Below, piece by piece: positions 59,652 through 64,000 of a stretch of 64,000 bases of DNA. A model generated the notes under the pieces. That model did not search any database. It was not told the DNA's origin and saw nothing but the letters and a program-made list of their open reading frames with translations. The position numbers were made by a program, and so were the translations under genes. Location of the stretch: NCBI RefSeq assembly GCF_019904175.1, contig NZ_CP061913.1, positions 7,440,001-7,504,000 on the forward strand. Reading direction: 5' to 3'. The DNA is from Dactylosporangium vinaceum (GTDB lineage: Bacteria > Actinomycetota > Actinomycetes > Mycobacteriales > Micromonosporaceae). Positions within the stretch are counted from its first letter, which is position 1. The number at the start of each line of letters is the position of its first letter.

Positions 59652-60360
59652 TCAGGTGGCGAAGGCGGCCAGGCACGCCTCCGGGTCGTCGGCGAACGGC
59701 AGGTGCCCGCACCCGGCCAGCCGCACGTGCCGCGCAGCAGGCAGCCGGCGCCGCGCCCGCCGCGCCTGGAACACCGGCAGGATCAGGTCCCGCGGCCCCC
59801 AGGCGATGCACACGGGAATGTCCGTGAGCGCTCCCAACCCCGGCGCCGGGAATGTGTGCTGGGCGAACGCGTCGCGGGCCGTGCGGAAACCGGGCCACAC
59901 GGCCAGGGCCTGCGCATCGGCGACGCCAACGGCCGGGTCGACCCGGGTCGGGTGGCCGAAGAACAGCCCGAACAGCGCGACCCGCCCGGCCGCGGACGAC
60001 GCCAGCCGCGGCAGCGACGGCCCGAGCGCCCGGGCGCACGACCGGGCCGCGGTCACCGACAGCTGACACCCAGCGCCGCGACACCGGGCCCCAGAAGCCG
60101 ATCGGCGCGAACGCCGTGACGGACAGGGCGTGCCCACGGCGGCCGAGCTCGAGGGCCACTCCCCCGCCCATCGAGCTGCCCGCGACGTGGAACGGCGGCG
60201 GCACGGCGGCGAGGACCCGGTCGGCGAGCTCCGGCACGGACGCGCCCGGCAGGTCGAGCGCGTGCACGGTGAACCGTGCGGACAGCGCGGGAACGATCGG
60301 GTCCCAGACCTGACGGCGGCTCCCCAGGCCGTGCAGCAGAACGAGCGGCGGCAGCGCCAT
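59652..60360 (-). pseudogene. alpha/beta hydrolase with single-base frameshift
   Basis: The N-terminal part VLLHGLGSRRQVWDPIVPAL and nucleophile elbow VAGSSMGGGVALELG are in one frame. After FWGPVSRRW the protein continues in another as CQLSVTAARSCARALGP ... DIPVCIAWGPRDLILPV ... LAGCGHLPFADDPEACL, containing the Asp and His of the triad and a stop at 59652. One extra base in a CCC run (60069-60071) explains the shift exactly. A homopolymer sequencing error and a real mutation are both possible; without the shift this would be a complete enzyme. Confidence 0.8.
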
Positions 60361-60375
60361 ACCCTCGGATGGTAC

Positions 60376-60396
60376 TTGTTGACAGCGTGACAACAA
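60376..60396. promoter_or_regulatory. 21-bp TetR-type operator
   Basis: Arms TTGTTGACA and TGACAACAA flank GCG; 16 of 21 positions are symmetric. It overlaps the -35 of the GMC operon promoter and lies within 36 bp of both divergent start codons. The TetR gene of this operon is the likely binder. Confidence 0.6.
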
Positions 60397-60407
60397 GGGG
60401 GCAGTGT
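60379..60407 (+). promoter_or_regulatory. promoter of the GMC oxidoreductase operon
   Basis: TTGACA, 17-bp spacer, CAGTGT, then only 6 nt to the ATG at 60414, fitting a leaderless transcript. Confidence 0.55.
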
Positions 60408-60413
60408 TCGCGC

Positions 60414-62030
60414 ATGGAGTACGACGTCATCGTCGTCGGGTCCGGCTTCGGCGGCAGCGTCAGCGCACTGCGGCTGACCGAGAAGGGCTACCGCGTCGGC
60501 GTCCTCGAGGCCGGCCGGCGCTTCGCCGACCGCGACTTCGCGAAGACCAGCTGGCGGCTGCGCGACTACCTGTTCGCGCCCGCGCTCGGCTGCTACGGCA
60601 TCCTGCGGATGACGCTGCTGCCCGACGTGCTCGTGCTGTCCGGGGCCGGGGTCGGCGGCGGGTCGCTCGGCTACGCCAACACGCTGTACCGGCCGCCGGA
60701 CGTCTTCTTCACCGACCCGCAGTGGGCCGGGATCACCGACTGGAAGGCCGAGCTCGGCCCGTGCTACGACACGGCCGCCCGGATGCTCGGCGTGGCCGAG
60801 AACCCGCAGACCACCGCGGCCGACGCCGTGCTCAAGAGCGTCGCCGAGGACCTCGGTGTCGGACACACCTACCGCCGCACCCCCGTCGGCGTGCTGTTCG
60901 GCGAGCGGCCCGGCCAGACCGTGCCCGACCCGTATTTCGGCGGGCAGGGGCCGGAGCGCACCACCTGCACGTTCTGCGGTTCGTGCATGACCGGCTGCCG
61001 GGTCGGGGCGAAGAACACGACAGTGAAGAATTATCTGTACCTGGCCGAGCGCGCCGGAGCCGTGGTGCACGAACGCACCACCGTCACCCGCATCACGCCG
61101 AACCCGGACGGCGGCTACACGGTGCACACCCGGCGCACCGGCGGCAAGCTGCGCCGCGGGCCGGGAACGTTCACGGCCCGCCAGGTGGTCCTCGCCGCGG
61201 GCGCGGTCGGCACACAGCGGCTCCTGCACCACCTCAAACGCTCCGGCGACCTGCCGAACCTGTCGCCGCGGCTGGGCGAGCTGAGCCGGACCAACTCCGA
61301 GTCGATCCTGGGCCCGCGCTCGCGCCGCCGCGACGCCGACTTCACCGGCGGGGTGGCGATCACGTCGTCGATCCACCCGGACGCGGAGACGCACATCGAG
61401 CCGGTCCGCTACGGCCCCGGCAGCAACCTGCTCGGCCTCATGGGCGCCGTCCTCGTCGGCGACACCGGCCGCACGCCGCGCTGGCTGGCCGGCCTGGGCA
61501 GGACCCTCGCGAGCTGGCGGGACTGGCCGCGGCTGTTCTGGGTGCGCCGGTGGTCGCAGCAGACGATCGTGCTCCTCGCGATGCAGCCGAAGGACAACTC
61601 GATCACCGTCGGGCCCCGCCGCGGGCCGTTCGGGGGCCGGCGACTGACCAGCCGCCCGGGCGTCGGAGCGCCGAATCCGGTGTACCTCCCGGCCGCCCAC
61701 GACGTCGCCCGCCGGGTCGCGGCCAAGATCGACGGCGTGCCCCTCGGCTCCGTCACAGAGCTCGTGGGCCGCCCGGTCACCGGCCACTTCATCGGCGGCG
61801 CGGCCATCGGCGCCGACCCCGAGCACGGCGTCATCGACCCGTACCACCGCGTCTTCGGCCACCCCGGCCTGCACGTCATCGACGGCGCCGCGGTCACCGC
61901 CAACCTGGGCGTCAACCCGTCCCTGACCATCACCGCCCTCGCCGAACGGGCCTGCGCCCTGTGGCCCCGCCACGGCGAACCGGACCGCCGCCCACCGCTC
62001 GGCGCCCCCTACGAACGGATCGCACCGTGA
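60414..62030 (+). CDS. GMC family oxidoreductase (cholesterol-oxidase-like)
   Basis: 538 residues, FAD-dependent. The N-terminal Rossmann motif is VIVVGSGFGGSVSALRL, followed by SGAGVGGGSLGYANTLYRPP. A cysteine-rich stretch (TTCTFCGSCMTGCRVGAKNT) marks the actinobacterial subgroup often annotated as cholesterol oxidase or GMC oxidoreductase, and the C-terminal HFIGGAAIGADPEHGVIDPY plus NPSLTITALAERA is typical. No signal peptide. It would oxidise a sterol or other alcohol. Its stop overlaps the TetR start by three bases. Confidence 0.93.
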   Translation: MEYDVIVVGSGFGGSVSALRLTEKGYRVGVLEAGRRFADRDFAKTSWRLRDYLFAPALGCYGILRMTLLPDVLVLSGAGVGGGSLGYANTLYRPPDVFFTDPQWAGITDWKAELGPCYDTAARMLGVAENPQTTAADAVLKSVAEDLGVGHTYRRTPVGVLFGERPGQTVPDPYFGGQGPERTTCTFCGSCMTGCRVGAKNTTVKNYLYLAERAGAVVHERTTVTRITPNPDGGYTVHTRRTGGKLRRGPGTFTARQVVLAAGAVGTQRLLHHLKRSGDLPNLSPRLGELSRTNSESILGPRSRRRDADFTGGVAITSSIHPDAETHIEPVRYGPGSNLLGLMGAVLVGDTGRTPRWLAGLGRTLASWRDWPRLFWVRRWSQQTIVLLAMQPKDNSITVGPRRGPFGGRRLTSRPGVGAPNPVYLPAAHDVARRVAAKIDGVPLGSVTELVGRPVTGHFIGGAAIGADPEHGVIDPYHRVFGHPGLHVIDGAAVTANLGVNPSLTITALAERACALWPRHGEPDRRPPLGAPYERIAP

Positions 62031-62626
62031 CGGGCACAGGCACGAAAGCGGCCCCGGTCGCCGAGCGCGGGCGGCGGCTCGAACCGGACCAGCGGCGGGC
62101 GCAGATCCTGTCGTGCGCGGTGCGGCTGTTCGGCGAGCGGCCGTACGCCGACGTGTCCACACGCGACATCGCGGAAGCGGCCGGGGTGGCGCGGGGGCTC
62201 ATCAACCACTATTTCGGCACGAAGCGGGACCTGTACATCGAGGCCGTGCGCATCCTCGTGACGATCCCCGCGGTCGCGGTCGAGCAGCTGCCCGTGGGCG
62301 ACCGGGCGACCCGGATCGACGCGAGCGTCACCTGGTTCCTCGATGTTGTGTCCCGGCACAGCCGCTCGTGGCTGGCCGCGGTCGACGCCGGCGACCCGGA
62401 CGTGCGCCGGGTGCTGGCCGAGGCCGACGAGGTGGCCGCGCAGAGCATCCTGACCGCTGTCGGGCTGGCCGACACGGGCGAGCACCGGGCCATCATGCGC
62501 GCGTACTGCGGCCTGGCGAAGGCCACCGCCCGCGAGTGGCTGGAGCGCGGCGCGCTGGACCGTGAACGCTCCCACGCCGTGCTCGCGACCACCCTCACCA
62601 CCCTCGTGCGGGACATCTTCCGATGA
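62027..62626 (+). CDS. TetR family regulator of the oxidoreductase operon
   Basis: 199 residues. HTH RAQILSCAVRLFGERPYADV, STRDIAEAAGVARGLINHYF and GTKRDLYIEAV, followed by a helical ligand-binding domain. Start GTG overlaps the GMC stop; its own stop overlaps the monooxygenase ATG (ATGA). Sandwiched in the operon, it probably represses it through the 21-bp palindrome, with an operon substrate as ligand. Confidence 0.93.
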   Translation: MTGTGTKAAPVAERGRRLEPDQRRAQILSCAVRLFGERPYADVSTRDIAEAAGVARGLINHYFGTKRDLYIEAVRILVTIPAVAVEQLPVGDRATRIDASVTWFLDVVSRHSRSWLAAVDAGDPDVRRVLAEADEVAAQSILTAVGLADTGEHRAIMRAYCGLAKATAREWLERGALDRERSHAVLATTLTTLVRDIFR

Positions 62627-64000
62627 CCCGGATCGCGGTCATCGGCGCGGGCTTCGGCGGCATCGCTGTCGCGCACCTGCTGCGCCGGGCCGGGTTCGGC
62701 GACGTCACCGTCTACGAGCGCGGCGACGACGTCGGCGGCGTGTGGCGCGACAACACCTACCCGGGCTGCGCGTGCGACATCCCGGCCCCGCTGTACTCGT
62801 ACTCGTTCGCGCTCAACCCGGACTGGTCGCAGCGCTTCCCGCCGCACGACGAGATTCTGGGGTACCTGCGGCGGTGCACGGACGCCTTCGGGCTCCGGCC
62901 GCAGCTGCGCCTCGGCACGGCCGTCGACTCCGCACAGTGGACCGGCACGGCGTGGCGCCTCACGCTCGCCGGCGGCACCTGCGCGGAGTACGACGTCATC
63001 GTTGCGGCGACGGGGCAGCTGTCCCGCCCGGTGGTCCCCCGGATTCCCGGTGCCGGGGCTTTCACCGGCATCGTCGCGCACACCGCACGGTGGCCCGCCG
63101 ATCTGGATGTCACAGGCAAGAGCATCGGCGTCATCGGTACCGGAGCCAGCGCGATCCAGCTGGTGCCCGCCCTCGCGGACCGGGCGGCCCGCATCACCGT
63201 CTTCCAGCGCTCGGCCCCGTGGACGCTGCCGAAGCCCAACCGCCGCTACGGCCGCGTCCGCCGGGCCCTCAACCGCCGGGTCCCGCCGCTGATGCGGGCG
63301 GCCCGCGCCGGCACCTTGCTGCTCACGTGGGTCACGGGCCGGGCCGTGACCGGCCGCCCGATCGCCCGCCGGTTCGTGCGGGCCGTCTCGGCGGGCCAGC
63401 GCTATGTCCAGGCCGGGCGCCTGCGCCCGCACGTGACACCGGACTACGCGATGGGCTGCAAGCGCGTGCTGTTCACGTCCGGCTGGTATCGCGCCCTGCG
63501 CCGGTCGAACGTCACCCTGAGCACTGCGGACATCCGGCAGCTGACCGCGGCGACCGTGCTGACCGCCGACGGCGCCGAGCACCACTGTGACGTGCTCGTC
63601 TACGCGACCGGGTTCGCCGCGACCGAGTTCCTGATCCCGATGGCCGTGACGGGCCGCGACGGCCGGCGCCTGGAGGACGAGTGGAAGGACGGTGCGTACG
63701 CGCATCTGGGCATCACGGTGCCCGGCTTCCCGAACCTGTTCCTCATGTACGGCCCGAACACGAACACCGGCAACACGTCGGTGGTGTACTTCCTCGAGGC
63801 CCAGGCCCGCTACATCGTCCAGGCGGTCCGGGCGGTCGCGGAGTCCGGCCCCCTGGAGGTGCGCGAGGACGTCGCCGCGGCCTTCGACGCGGAGATGCAG
63901 CGCCGGCTGGCCGGGAGCGTGTGGACGGGCTGCACCAACTGGTACCGCACGGCGACCGGCCGGATCGTCACGAACTGGCCCGGGATGGCCTCGGAGTATC
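62623..64000 (+). CDS. Baeyer-Villiger-type flavin monooxygenase (partial)
   Basis: 459 residues to the right edge, not terminated. FAD motif IAVIGAGFGGIAVAHLL, NADPH motif IGVIGTGASAIQLVPAL, and between them the Baeyer-Villiger fingerprint FxGxxxHxxxW as FTGIVAHTARW (Phe147, His153, Trp157). YPGCACDIPAPLYSYSF is typical of the FMO/BVMO group. It would convert a ketone to an ester or lactone, plausibly acting after the alcohol oxidation by the GMC enzyme of the same operon. Confidence 0.94.
   Translation, partial: MTRIAVIGAGFGGIAVAHLLRRAGFGDVTVYERGDDVGGVWRDNTYPGCACDIPAPLYSYSFALNPDWSQRFPPHDEILGYLRRCTDAFGLRPQLRLGTAVDSAQWTGTAWRLTLAGGTCAEYDVIVAATGQLSRPVVPRIPGAGAFTGIVAHTARWPADLDVTGKSIGVIGTGASAIQLVPALADRAARITVFQRSAPWTLPKPNRRYGRVRRALNRRVPPLMRAARAGTLLLTWVTGRAVTGRPIARRFVRAVSAGQRYVQAGRLRPHVTPDYAMGCKRVLFTSGWYRALRRSNVTLSTADIRQLTAATVLTADGAEHHCDVLVYATGFAATEFLIPMAVTGRDGRRLEDEWKDGAYAHLGITVPGFPNLFLMYGPNTNTGNTSVVYFLEAQARYIVQAVRAVAESGPLEVREDVAAAFDAEMQRRLAGSVWTGCTNWYRTATGRIVTNWPGMASEY

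Overview
The window is very GC-rich with strong G/C third-position bias. It contains secreted (hemi)cellulases, LacI-type sugar regulators, a Spo0M homologue and an S-adenosylmethionine methyltransferase of the DUF574 family. This points to a filamentous actinomycete; Micromonosporaceae-like is my inference, since no rRNA or tRNA gene was found to anchor taxonomy.

Layout. (1) 1-5430, minus strand: part of a fatty-acid or polyketide-like module with a KAS III-like enzyme (cut by the left edge), an acyl carrier protein, a large ATP-binding LuxR regulator and a second FabH-like enzyme. (2) 5.8-24 kb: mixed single genes. These include a histidine phosphatase, a SAM methyltransferase, an ABC efflux pair, a LacI regulator beside a secreted CE4 deacetylase, a stand-alone condensation-domain protein, a damaged kinase, an MFS pump with a divergent TetR gene, secreted repeat proteins, a dienelactone hydrolase, a TetR relic and a phosphotransferase. 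(3) 24-27.2 kb: a GGDEF-EAL protein divergent from a secreted NHL-like protein. (4) 27.2-43 kb: a mannan-utilisation region with two paralogous secreted GH26-CBM13 enzymes, a GH2 beta-mannosidase, a CUT1-type ABC importer without its ATPase and three LacI regulators. It is interrupted by an IS110-type transposase and a few unrelated genes. (5) 43-49 kb: NAD(P)HX dehydratase, phosphatase, kinase-like, Spo0M, GH16, SDR and LRR genes. (6) 49-55 kb: a poorer region with several damaged or orphan ORFs, a pentapeptide protein, a molybdopterin oxidoreductase and small hypothetical proteins. (7) 55-60.4 kb: a GH54-CBM42 arabinofuranosidase, an NmrA-like protein, an 86-bp tandem repeat, a CPBP protease and a frameshifted hydrolase. 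(8) 60.4-64 kb: an overlapping GMC oxidoreductase - TetR - Baeyer-Villiger monooxygenase operon running off the right edge.

How it fits together. Secreted GH26 enzymes would cut mannan, the importer would take up manno-oligosaccharides, and the cytoplasmic beta-mannosidase would finish hydrolysis. A shared palindrome (CTTACTGAACCGAGTAAG and near copies) lies beside the promoters of both GH26 genes and the beta-mannosidase, with a half-match at the first LacI gene. The importer operon carries a different palindrome and encodes its own LacI. Two patterns recur across the window. Many start codons lie 6-8 nt after a TANNNT box with no Shine-Dalgarno sequence, which is the actinobacterial leaderless pattern. 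Several genes are broken by small indels or lack a normal start codon, including two with a good Shine-Dalgarno in front of ATC. The last point could reflect real decay, odd initiation or assembly error, and cannot be resolved from this sequence alone.
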